The notes under the pieces are model-generated. The model searched no databases and had not been told where the DNA came from. It worked only from the letters and a program-made list of their open reading frames with translations. From an uncultured Butyricicoccus sp. (lineage in GTDB: Bacteria > Bacillota > Clostridia > Oscillospirales > Butyricicoccaceae): 33,360 nt of DNA. Position 1 is the first letter of the stretch. The number at the start of each line of letters is the position of its first letter. The translations under genes and the position numbers were made by a program. The stretch spans positions 1 through 33,360 of the forward strand of contig NZ_CALWJM010000019.1 of assembly GCF_944381005.1 (NCBI RefSeq). The letters run 5' to 3'. This document shows, one piece after another, positions 16,181-22,795 of this stretch.

Positions 16181-16765
16181 CTATGCCTGTGCGGTTTGTT
16201 TCTTTCGTTCGTGTACGAACCAGTCGAGCAGCGCGGCGGTTTGGTCGATGCCCAGTGCAAAACTGTTGACGGTCAAATCATATTTGCCCGCTTCGCCCCA
16301 AACTTCGCCGGTGTAATATTCGTGAAAGTGGCGGCGGGCGGCATCGGTTTGTTGAATATAGCGGCGCGCTTCGCGTTCAGATTGATTCTGCGTGCGCATG
16401 ATGCGCTGTACGCGGTCATTTAAATCGCCGTGTACAAAAAAAGTGGTTAAATCGGGGCGGTCGCGTAGGGCGTAGTTTCCACAATGCCCAATCAGTACAA
16501 AATCCTGCCGTTCGGCCAGTCGGTGCATGAGTTCAAACGGAATTTTGCCGACACCGCGGCTGCCGTTTTCCATTGCAATGGAGAATAACAGGCTGTTGAC
16601 CGGTTTTTCGTCCAGAAACGCCTGCATTTCCTCGGCACATCCTGCCGCTTGTGCTTCTTTCAGCAGTCCTTGGGCATCATAGAATGGAACATCAAGGCGC
16701 TGTGCCAGTTTTTGTGCGATTTCCAAACCGCCGCTGCCACAGGCGCGGCCGATGGTGATGACCAT
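16181..16765 (-). CDS. Cytidylate-kinase-like P-loop protein
   Basis: A 194-residue protein of the cytidylate-kinase-like family, soluble P-loop nucleotide-binding proteins common in Firmicutes whose substrate is not established. The P-loop is GRACGSGG at residues 6-13, with the typical ITI strand before it; the family usually reads SREFGSGG. An Arg-rich lid (RVQRIMRTQNQSEREARR) lies at residues about 120-140, and the C-terminal YDLTVNSFALGID segment is typical. SD AAGGAGG (16774-16780) selects the ATG at 16765. It follows lrgB by 23 bases and ends at the shared terminator, so it is the last gene of the gntR-lrgA-lrgB operon. Confidence 0.85.
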   Translation of the reverse strand: MVITIGRACGSGGLEIAQKLAQRLDVPFYDAQGLLKEAQAAGCAEEMQAFLDEKPVNSLLFSIAMENGSRGVGKIPFELMHRLAERQDFVLIGHCGNYALRDRPDLTTFFVHGDLNDRVQRIMRTQNQSEREARRYIQQTDAARRHFHEYYTGEVWGEAGKYDLTVNSFALGIDQTAALLDWFVHERKKQTAQA

Positions 16766-16788
16766 AAAGGGTTCCTCCTTTGGCGAAA

Positions 16789-17481
16789 TCAAATCAGGTT
16801 GGCAAACACAGAGGCCGCACCGACGGTAATCAAGCCGGAAACGGCAATGGCAAGGCTGCTCATAGCGCCTTCAATTTCACCCATTTCGAGCGCACGCGCC
16901 GTGCCGATGGCGTGTGCAGCCGTACCGATGGCAATGCCTTTGGCGACGGGTTCGGTAATGCGGAACCATTTGCACACAGTTTCGGCGATGATATTGCCCA
17001 GCACACCGGTTAGGATGATGACCGAAACGGTGATGGTTACAATGCCGCCCAATTCCTCAGAAACACCCATACCGATGGCGGTTGTGATGGATTTGGGAAG
17101 CAAGGTGACATAGTATTGATGATTCAGCCCGAACAGGATGCACAGCCCCAGAACCGAGCCAATACTGGATAACACACCGGCGATAATACCGATAAGAATG
17201 GCTTTGATATTGCGCACAAGCAACGAAAGCTGTTCGTATAGCGGAATCGCAAGACAAACCGTGGCAGGAGTCAGCAAATAGCTGAGATATTGCGCACCAG
17301 CATTGTAGCTTTTATAGTCCACGCCAAGTACCAGCAAAATAGCGATGGTGACGACAATCGAAACAAGCAGGGGATTGCAAATGGGAGATTGGATTTTTCG
17401 TTTGAGCCACAAACCAAATTCATAGCTGAGCAGGCTAATCATGACGCTGAAGAATGTGGCAGAACACAGGATATCGTGCAT
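16789..17481 (-). CDS. lrgB: LrgB family membrane protein
   Basis: A 230-residue integral membrane protein of the LrgB/CidB family with about seven hydrophobic segments and the family motif SVTTAIGM-like (KSITTAIGMGVSEELGG near residue 122) and the TAAHAIGTARALEMG segment near residue 185. LrgAB was first described as antiholin-like control of autolysis in Staphylococcus; in Bacillus and Streptococcus homologues act as pyruvate transport facilitators. Its start codon overlaps the lrgA stop by one base (TAATG), which indicates translational coupling, with AAAGGAG at 17491-17497. Confidence 0.92.
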   Translation of the reverse strand: MHDILCSATFFSVMISLLSYEFGLWLKRKIQSPICNPLLVSIVVTIAILLVLGVDYKSYNAGAQYLSYLLTPATVCLAIPLYEQLSLLVRNIKAILIGIIAGVLSSIGSVLGLCILFGLNHQYYVTLLPKSITTAIGMGVSEELGGIVTITVSVIILTGVLGNIIAETVCKWFRITEPVAKGIAIGTAAHAIGTARALEMGEIEGAMSSLAIAVSGLITVGAASVFANLI

Positions 17482-17837
17482 TATTTTTTGCTCCTTTCCC
17501 GGCGAATCACGGCCTGCGTGACCAGACCGGTGACGGCCATGACAAAAATGGTCGTTACGACCAGAATAACCGAAATCGGGAGCAAAACGGCTTGCAGGGC
17601 GGGCCAACTGTCCAGCAGCCCGACGGCAGCCGGAACGAACAAGACCGGCATAATGTCAATCAAGAACTTTCCTGCATCCTGTACGGCTTCCAATGGCAAA
17701 ATGTGGGTCGAGAGCAAAAAAAGCATGAGCAGCAGCCCGTAAATGCTGACCGGAATGGGCAGGGGCAGCAGACCTTTGAGCACTTCGCCTGCAAAGGAGA
17801 TAAGCAAAATCAGGCTGAATTGTTTGAGCAGTTTCAT
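17481..17837 (-). CDS. lrgA: LrgA family membrane protein
   Basis: A 118-residue protein with four hydrophobic segments, the size and layout of LrgA/CidA. Marks are the PLPIPVSIYGLLLMLF segment near residue 27, and PVLFVPAAVGLLDSW near residue 64. It should form a membrane complex with LrgB. The start at 17837 (MKLLKQ) overlaps the stop of the upstream gntR gene by four bases (ATGA), so the three genes are co-translated. The SD AGGAAG lies within the end of gntR. Confidence 0.92.
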   Translation of the reverse strand: MKLLKQFSLILLISFAGEVLKGLLPLPIPVSIYGLLLMLFLLSTHILPLEAVQDAGKFLIDIMPVLFVPAAVGLLDSWPALQAVLLPISVILVVTTIFVMAVTGLVTQAVIRRERSKK

Positions 17838-18520
17838 GTTGTGTGCTTCCTTTCCGCCTGCCATCGCGCAATTTCGGCATCAATGATATCATAGTGTCGG
17901 CTGATTGCCGTGCATCCGGCTTCCAAATGCCGGTGTTCCAAACATTCTAAAATGCGACGATGGCTGTCCAATGTCTGTACCAGAATATCTTGTGCACCAC
18001 GCGATAAAAATTGCGCAATCAATTTGCCGATAACATCGGAGAGGGATTCCATAACGGTTTGCATAAGCGGGTCGCCGCCCAGTTCAATCAGTGCGGCGTG
18101 GAACGCTTCGTCGGTTTCTACACAGCGCGTGCGCTCCATATCATCAAAAATAGACCACAGCGCGTGAATCTGTTCGGGGGTGCAGCGCTGCACCGCGATG
18201 CGGTAAGATTGCAGTTCAATGGCGCGGCGCATCCGGTTAATGGACTGGTAATCAATTTCTCCCAACAGGAGCATAAAGTGCAGGGATTGTGCCAGATAGC
18301 GCCCCATGTGATTGGACAGATAATTCCCCGAACCTTGACGGCTTTCCAATACACCCATGCTTTCCAATAGGCGCAAGCCGTCGCGCACCGTGCCGCGGCT
18401 GACGCCCAATGCCAGCGACAGTGCGCGTTCGGTGGGCAGTCGGTCGCCAAGGTGCAGTTCACCGCGTTCGATAAGCGTGCGTATGTAACTGCAAACATCT
18501 TGATAGCGTTCTTCTTCCAA
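17834..18520 (-). CDS. GntR family regulator, FadR subfamily
   Basis: A 228-residue transcription factor. The N-terminal winged helix (residues about 5-70) has the GntR signature LPTERALSLALGVSRGTVRDGLRLLESMGVL and a wing (RQGSGNYL); the C-terminal all-helical FCD domain (residues about 90-215) binds a small effector, usually an organic acid, with metal-coordinating residues expected at Asp136 and the His residues near 140, 190 and 208. The start is TTG at 18520, 8 bases after AAGGAGGG. It is the first gene of the lrgAB operon, and the palindrome at 18578-18592 in its leader fits FadR-subfamily operators, so it most likely represses its own operon. Confidence 0.9.
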   Translation of the reverse strand: MEEERYQDVCSYIRTLIERGELHLGDRLPTERALSLALGVSRGTVRDGLRLLESMGVLESRQGSGNYLSNHMGRYLAQSLHFMLLLGEIDYQSINRMRRAIELQSYRIAVQRCTPEQIHALWSIFDDMERTRCVETDEAFHAALIELGGDPLMQTVMESLSDVIGKLIAQFLSRGAQDILVQTLDSHRRILECLEHRHLEAGCTAISRHYDIIDAEIARWQAERKHTT

Positions 18521-18577
18521 AAAAGTCCCTCCTTTAATGGGGTGAGAGCAAAAGCCGTGCGGGAAGCGAGGGCTTTC

Positions 18578-18592
18578 ATTGGTTTAACCAAT
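18578..18592. promoter_or_regulatory. FadR/PdhR-type operator
   Basis: ATTGGTTTAACCAAT is a perfect palindrome around one central T. It satisfies the FadR-subfamily consensus TnGTnnnACnA and matches the outer halves of the E. coli PdhR box ATTGGTnnnACCAAT. It lies about 14-28 bases downstream of the expected transcription start of the gntR-lrgAB operon, where a bound repressor would block elongation. Confidence 0.75.
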
Positions 18593-18612
18593 ATGTGGAA
18601 TAACTGAGTTTC

Positions 18613-18640
18613 ATTATACGCGGAAATCGGGGAGCGTCAA
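18613..18640 (-). promoter_or_regulatory. Promoter of the gntR-lrgA-lrgB operon
   Basis: On the minus strand TTGACG (18640-18635), 16-base spacer, TATAAT (18618-18613). Confidence 0.82.
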
Positions 18641-18684
18641 GAAAATCACCGAAAAATTTTACATAAGTAATGCCGGTTTTGCAA

Positions 18685-18731
18685 ATAAAAAACGTCACAT
18701 GTAAATCCGAGATGGATAACATGTGACGTTT
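18685..18731 (-). terminator. Terminator of the former tRNA-Thr gene
   Basis: AAACGTCACATGT (18690-18702) pairs with ACATGTGACGTTT (18719-18731); the minus strand then has six T. It directly follows the tRNA-Thr 3' end and belongs to the host chromosome side of the junction. Confidence 0.88.
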
Positions 18732-18734
18732 GGT

Positions 18735-18779
18735 TGGAGCTAGTAGTCGGACTCGAACCGACGACCTGCGCATTACGAA
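18735..18779 (-). pseudogene. 3' part of tRNA-Thr (CGT): left attachment site
   Basis: On the minus strand the sequence is a tRNA-Thr from the anticodon loop TTCGTAA through the 3' anticodon strand, the variable loop, a perfect T arm (GTCGG, TTCGAGT, CCGAC), the acceptor strand TACTAGC, discriminator T and CCA. The 5' half that would supply GCTAGTA, the D arm and the GCGCA strand is absent; unrelated sequence begins right at 18780. This is the pattern left by an integrase that uses a tRNA 3' end as target, and an integrase gene starts 175 bases further right. The intact tRNA should be at the other end of the element. Confidence 0.88.
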
Positions 18780-18824
18780 CGTTGGGAGGACCACCTTTTT
18801 CCCATATTTTATAAGGGTTATTTT

Positions 18825-18946
18825 CTGTTGACATAATCCTGTTTTGTTGGCATGATGCCAAAGAATACAGATAAAAAAGTTTTCTTTTTTCAAGTTTGTC
18901 ATCAGACTGTCAACAGGAAAAAGGGAGTGGTCCTGTTGACCACTCC
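18825..18946. repeat. Three CTGTTGAC copies and a hairpin between att and int
   Basis: CTGTTGAC occurs at 18825-18832 and 18933-18940, and inverted at 18909-18916. The last copy lies in the loop side of a hairpin formed by GGAGTGGTC (18924-18932) and GACCACTCC (18938-18946). Short repeats between the attachment core and the integrase gene are where integrase arm-binding or Xis sites are expected; the role here is inferred. Confidence 0.5.
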
Positions 18947-18953
18947 TGCTATC

Positions 18954-20453
18954 CTACACCACCATATCTGTGTGCTTTTTATTGAGTTCATCGTAAAATC
19001 CCTCAGTAGCCTTCATAGCCATTTCAGCATCAACATGGGTGTAGACTTTCATAATTACATCTGTCGTATTATCACCCATTATTCTCTGAACAACGGAAAT
19101 GGGTTGCTTTGCTAAAATCAGACGGGTACACATCGTATGTCTGAATTTATAATAGGTTACTCCTTCTAAGTGAAACTCTGCTCTATACCTCTGGATGATA
19201 CTCTGACAAGAGGTTTCAGACTTGAAGTTTCCTTTTTGATTGGGGAAAATATAAGGACTATTTGCTTTTTTCCTGTTTCTACTCTTACTCAGGTACTTTT
19301 TCCACTCCAACAATGCTTTTACTGCCAAATCTGATAATCTGAGTGTCCTCACGCTATATGCTGACTTGGGAACTGAAATAATATCCTTTGCTTTGGCTTG
19401 TTTTCTGACACTTTCCAATTTTCCAAATTTGACTGTTGCAGCCTGCTTAATGCGAATGGTCTTTTTCTCTGGGTCAAAGACACTCCACTCCAACCCTCTC
19501 ATTTCTCCTGGACGCATCCCCGTACACTCCAATAAAGTAAACATGGTATATAATTCCAAACTATACTCTTTGCTGGTTTTCAAGAGGATGGCTATTTCTT
19601 CCTCTGAATAAGTAGGGAATTTCTCTGTTTCAATGGGTTTCTTTGAAGTGGGGCATTTCATTTTCCCCATAATATCTGCTGGTATCTCCCCATTTTCAAA
19701 AGCTGTCTGTATGATCTGGCGAGTGATATTGAAACTGCGGGCAACTCCACTTTTCAGATACTTGTACCTAATTTCCTCAAAAGCCTTTTTGAGGTCTTGC
19801 GTGGTCAAATCGACCATCTTTTTATGTCCTATTAGACCTACCATAGCACGGATACCCAACCTGTATCCCTCTATGGTACGGGTGGTAGCTTTGCCAACAC
19901 CCTCATTCAAAATCTTAACTGCGTACTCCTCAAAGGTCAGTTGTGTGTACTGAGAGGGGGCAGGGGATACCACAGGCTGAACAAGAACAAAAGGTGTGCT
20001 GACAACCTGAACCCCATTCAATTCCTGTAACCTCTTAGCAAGGTAGGCATCAGCCTTTTTCTGATCCTTGAAACTCTTACTTTCTCTTTTTCTCTTGCCT
20101 TCAGGAGTTTTCCCTAAATCTATCTGCACCATAAATCTGCCATCCTTCAAGGATGAAACAGAACCTTTATAAATCATATCCACACCTGCTTTCTCTTGCT
20201 CAACGACTACTTTATCTTTGGTCAACAGGCATGATACCTCCTGTGGTCCTGGATATCCACTGGTACATTGCCCAGAATCAACAGTTGATTTTTGACCCGT
20301 AAGACTTTCTATACTCTGTGCTGTAATGTAGGTATCGCCGGCTGCGGCGATACCCACCAAAACACCCGTATCAATCATAGACAGGACTGCTTTCTTGGGA
20401 ACACCCAACTTCTTTGCTGCTGAAGGTACACTTATCAATAAACTATTATTCAT
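18954..20453 (-). CDS. int: Tyrosine recombinase/integrase with N-terminal HTH
   Basis: A 499-residue integrase that presumably inserted this element into tRNA-Thr. Layout: residues 5-53 resemble an excisionase/MerR-type HTH (VPSAAKKLGVPKKAVLSMID with a wing); residues 95-142 an arm-binding domain (KGSVSSLKDGRFMVQIDLG); 172-265 the core-binding SAM-like domain; 280-480 the catalytic domain. Catalytic Arg314 (TGMRPGEMRGLEW), Arg438 and Tyr471 (KVYTHV) are present. The His three residues before Arg438 is Tyr435, and the usual His of the GH motif is Asp461, so the active site is atypical. SD AAGGAGA near 20462-20468. The gene carries a perfect 10-base-arm hairpin at 20331-20354. Confidence 0.9.
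   Translation of the reverse strand: MNNSLLISVPSAAKKLGVPKKAVLSMIDTGVLVGIAAAGDTYITAQSIESLTGQKSTVDSGQCTSGYPGPQEVSCLLTKDKVVVEQEKAGVDMIYKGSVSSLKDGRFMVQIDLGKTPEGKRKRESKSFKDQKKADAYLAKRLQELNGVQVVSTPFVLVQPVVSPAPSQYTQLTFEEYAVKILNEGVGKATTRTIEGYRLGIRAMVGLIGHKKMVDLTTQDLKKAFEEIRYKYLKSGVARSFNITRQIIQTAFENGEIPADIMGKMKCPTSKKPIETEKFPTYSEEEIAILLKTSKEYSLELYTMFTLLECTGMRPGEMRGLEWSVFDPEKKTIRIKQAATVKFGKLESVRKQAKAKDIISVPKSAYSVRTLRLSDLAVKALLEWKKYLSKSRNRKKANSPYIFPNQKGNFKSETSCQSIIQRYRAEFHLEGVTYYKFRHTMCTRLILAKQPISVVQRIMGDNTTDVIMKVYTHVDAEMAMKATEGFYDELNKKHTDMVV
20331..20354. repeat. Perfect inverted repeat inside the integrase gene
   Basis: GGTATCGCCG and CGGCGATACC flank a GCTG loop. It is markedly more GC-rich than the surrounding gene and encodes the GIAAAGD wing of the HTH. 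Confidence 0.6.
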
Positions 20454-20543
20454 ATATCAAATCTCCTTAACCAATTTTATAGAAACCACTTGTTTCTGCA
20501 TTGATTAAGGAAAACTGTCATCATTTTAGTGTGTTTTTCATTT

Positions 20544-20573
20544 TTTATGTTCTTTTTGAAGTGTATATGTCAA
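20544..20573 (-). promoter_or_regulatory. Possible integrase promoter
   Basis: On the minus strand a perfect TTGACA (20573-20568) is followed after 18 bases by a poor -10, CATAAA. The leader to the start codon would be about 80 bases and can form a small AGAAAC/GTTTCT hairpin. Confidence 0.4.
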
Positions 20574-20604
20574 AATAAAATGTATTTATGTTCTCAAAAA
20601 AGAA

Positions 20605-20632
20605 AACAGTTGAGCAGTCACGCTCAACTGTT
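20605..20632. terminator. Terminator between the recombinase fragment and int
   Basis: AACAGTTGAGC (20605-20615) pairs with GCTCAACTGTT (20622-20632). On the minus strand T-rich sequence follows, insulating int from transcripts coming from the RES gene side. Confidence 0.75.
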
Positions 20633-20637
20633 CTTTC

Positions 20638-20715
20638 TTATGTAGGAAGTACAATATGTTTCTGTAAGGTCTGTTCCACGATTTTAGTCTTTACACTCAG
20701 CACAATAACTTTTCC
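20638..20715 (-). pseudogene. C-terminal fragment of a small tyrosine recombinase
   Basis: The minus strand encodes LSVKTKIVEQTLQKHIVLPT and then a stop, clearly homologous to the last residues of the intact recombinase at 22082-22666 (LSVEPKIVEQALQKHVVLPA). The 60 bases 20638-20697 match 22082-22141 at roughly 80% identity and homology then stops abruptly. No further recombinase sequence is present upstream; the RES gene comes next after about 150 bases in which nothing is seen. Confidence 0.75.
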
Positions 20716-20863
20716 GTGTAGAACCGTAATTTGATACTACCTACAAAACTATAAGTAGAGTATCACTTTTACTTCCTGAAGATAGCTATTTTCCACAATT
20801 ACCATTTAGAAAATGGATTGTTTGAAAGTGCAATATTATAAGGGGCTTTGTTTCCCTTGAGGT

Positions 20864-21688
20864 TTACCCTATATTTATATCCTCTGCATCCCTTGGTGCC
20901 CTTGGGGCTGTCTTGATAACAATATCTTTAACCTCATATACTTCTGACTTTTCAAATTCTACTTTTTTGTCACTGTATAGTGTAATATTTTTCCCACCTT
21001 TATGAAGAGAACTTGAAAAACAAACTCCATCGAATCCCAACTTTTTAATATATTCTGCAATGTATTGTGTTGCTATGTAATCTTTACTGCCATCTCTAAG
21101 TGGGCTGGAAAACTTCATACTTAGAAAGTTATTTAGAATATCAGCGTAGGTTGCATCTTCCCAACAGTTTCTACGGGTAGAAATATCAAATATTTTTAAA
21201 GGTATCTTGACATTATATGTCGCAATACTAATATTTTCTCCCATATAGGGTTTACTTTCTGCTACTGCAGTATATTTTTCTCTGGCTACATATAAATAAG
21301 AGATAAATCTTGGATTTGCTCGCCCTTCTACACTCTTTTCTACAGGAGCCATTCCTGAGTTTTTCTGATTATATCCCCAAATCCCTAGTTCCCTTAAAGC
21401 CTCGTGAATCTCCTCTCCAGATGGAGAATTGCTGAATTTGCCTGCTTGAAATAGAATATCTATTCCATCTCCGCTAACTCCCTTAGCCCGTGTTATCCCA
21501 GACATTATTCTAGCACGATATAGTTTAGTTCCTGTCTCTACCTCTTTTCCAACAAGTGAGGATAGTTCTTGTATTTTTTGAGTGAACTCCCCTTCACAGA
21601 AAAACCTGTTTTTATAAAGAAGTTCCTTCAAAAACTTGCTATAATCTGCATGAACTTTTTCCATGAAATCAGTATTAAATCCCACCAT
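20864..21688 (-). CDS. RES-domain protein (NAD-degrading toxin type)
   Basis: A 274-residue protein with a RES domain. Characterised RES proteins (MbcT and Res toxins) destroy NAD+ and are normally paired with an Xre/MbcA antitoxin. Visible family segments: KLYRAR near residue 56 with the conserved Arg, GRANPRFISYLYVA near residue 125 followed by the TAVAES Glu, the YIATQYIAEYIKKLGFDGVCFSSSLH stretch near residue 212 (broken here as YIATQYIAEY and GFDGVCFSS), and GGKNITLY. An extra N-terminal helical part of about 50 residues precedes it. No Xre-like partner gene is adjacent. GAGGT before the ATG at 21688 is preferred over the GTG at 21694. It sits between two recombinase remnants, as cargo. 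Confidence 0.78.
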   Translation of the reverse strand: MVGFNTDFMEKVHADYSKFLKELLYKNRFFCEGEFTQKIQELSSLVGKEVETGTKLYRARIMSGITRAKGVSGDGIDILFQAGKFSNSPSGEEIHEALRELGIWGYNQKNSGMAPVEKSVEGRANPRFISYLYVAREKYTAVAESKPYMGENISIATYNVKIPLKIFDISTRRNCWEDATYADILNNFLSMKFSSPLRDGSKDYIATQYIAEYIKKLGFDGVCFSSSLHKGGKNITLYSDKKVEFEKSEVYEVKDIVIKTAPRAPRDAEDINIG

Positions 21689-21755
21689 CTGCACCTCACA
21701 TCTGAAAAGTAATTTATAATATTATATCATAATAGTGCTTATTTGAAAACAGTAG

Positions 21756-21778
21756 GCCCCTCCGGTCGGCGGGGCTTT
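21756..21778. terminator. GC-rich hairpin between the RES gene and the recombinase pseudogene
   Basis: GCCCC and CCG pair with CGG and GGGGC (21756-21775); three T follow on the plus strand, none close on the minus strand. It may be a weak terminator or a remnant of a junction. Confidence 0.4.
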
Positions 21779-21780
21779 GA

Positions 21781-22081
21781 TTAACTATACCCATTTAATT
21801 TTCCAAGCAAGTCATCCCTCATGCCCTGCGTAATGTGCTGATAGTACCTAAGAGTGGTTCCCTCTTTCGTGTGTCCTAACCTTTTCTTGACAACAACAGC
21901 AGGAATGTTATGCTCAACCAACCAGGAAGCGTGTGTATGTCAGAGGTTGTGATATTTGAAATATATTCCGCAACTGTCTCTTACTATACGGAACAGCACT
22001 TTTGAACTGTCTGTGCTGAGAAAGTCTCCATTTTCTTTCTGATTGATTAAATCATTGACAGTCCTTGCCTCATTGCTATTT
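21781..22081 (-). pseudogene. Tyrosine recombinase pseudogene, C-terminal part
   Basis: About 100 codons on the minus strand read as the C-terminal half of a phage-type integrase: HTHASWLVEHNIPAVVVKKR is broken from its left neighbour NL by a TGA at 21942-21940, then LGHTKEGTTLRYYQHIT with the catalytic Tyr, and ends GKLNGYS plus stop. The TGA stands exactly where LRHTHAS would have its catalytic Arg, consistent with a CGA to TGA change. The N-terminal half is absent: homology stops at the stop codon of the next recombinase gene. This is a dead, truncated gene. Confidence 0.85.
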
Positions 22082-22666
22082 TTATGCTGGAAGAACTACG
22101 TGTTTCTGCAAAGCCTGTTCCACGATTTTAGGCTCTACACTTAAATAGTGCTGGGTAACTGCTACTGAACTATGCTGGAGCAGTTGGCGCACAAGTTCCA
22201 CGTTGTAGTCATTTTCCATATAAATGCTGACTGCAAAGAACTTTCGGAAACTGTGAGTACTTACACCAGTGATCCCTAAGTACTGACACACCTTTTGCAA
22301 ATGGAGTTGTACTGCTCTGACTGTAAGCGGGAACAGTTTTTGCGTAGGCTTTAATCCATTGTTCAAAGCGTAGTCCTGTAAGTATATGTAAACTTCTGCT
22401 GGTACAGTGAATGTTCTGGACTTGCCTGTTTTCTGCTCCACTATGTCAAGGTGATACCTGCCACCCTCAAAAAGAACATCTGCTAACCTCAGGTGAACAA
22501 TGTCACCAATCCTCAGTCCTAAATTTGCTTGCAACGTGAGTGCTGTTGCCACTCGTTCATTAGGTCTGACCCTATCTCCACCTGGAAGGACAAAGCCTGT
22601 CCTTGTAGTGCTTATAATTTTCTCAAATTCTTCTCTGGTGATTGCCCTAGTTTTTTTGTTTGCCAT
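22082..22666 (-). CDS. Compact tyrosine recombinase
   Basis: A 194-residue tyrosine recombinase made of the catalytic domain only, without the usual N-terminal core-binding domain. All catalytic residues are present: Arg52 (LGLRIGD), a Lys at 79 or 82 (EQKTGK), His138 and Arg141 (THSFRK), His165 (LQHSS) and nucleophile Tyr174 (HYLSV). GAGGAG abuts the ATG with no spacing, so the likely SD is AAGGGG eight bases upstream. Compact recombinases of this kind occur on clostridial plasmids and integrative elements, for dimer resolution or rearrangement. Its 3' end is duplicated at 20638-20697. Confidence 0.85.
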   Translation of the reverse strand: MANKKTRAITREEFEKIISTTRTGFVLPGGDRVRPNERVATALTLQANLGLRIGDIVHLRLADVLFEGGRYHLDIVEQKTGKSRTFTVPAEVYIYLQDYALNNGLKPTQKLFPLTVRAVQLHLQKVCQYLGITGVSTHSFRKFFAVSIYMENDYNVELVRQLLQHSSVAVTQHYLSVEPKIVEQALQKHVVLPA

Positions 22667-22795
22667 CTCCTCAACCCCTTATCTAAAAATATTCGTTTAG
22701 CTCTTGACCCACTTTTCGTTCTTTTCTCCCTTTGAGATTTCACCATACACCAGATTGTCATTTTTCTTTATCTATCTATTTAACGAAGTGGGTTT

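Noticed and set aside
18780..18953. CRISPR-like array in the CTGTTGAC repeats
   Set aside because: The repeat is only 8 bases, the copies differ in orientation and spacing, and no cas genes are present.
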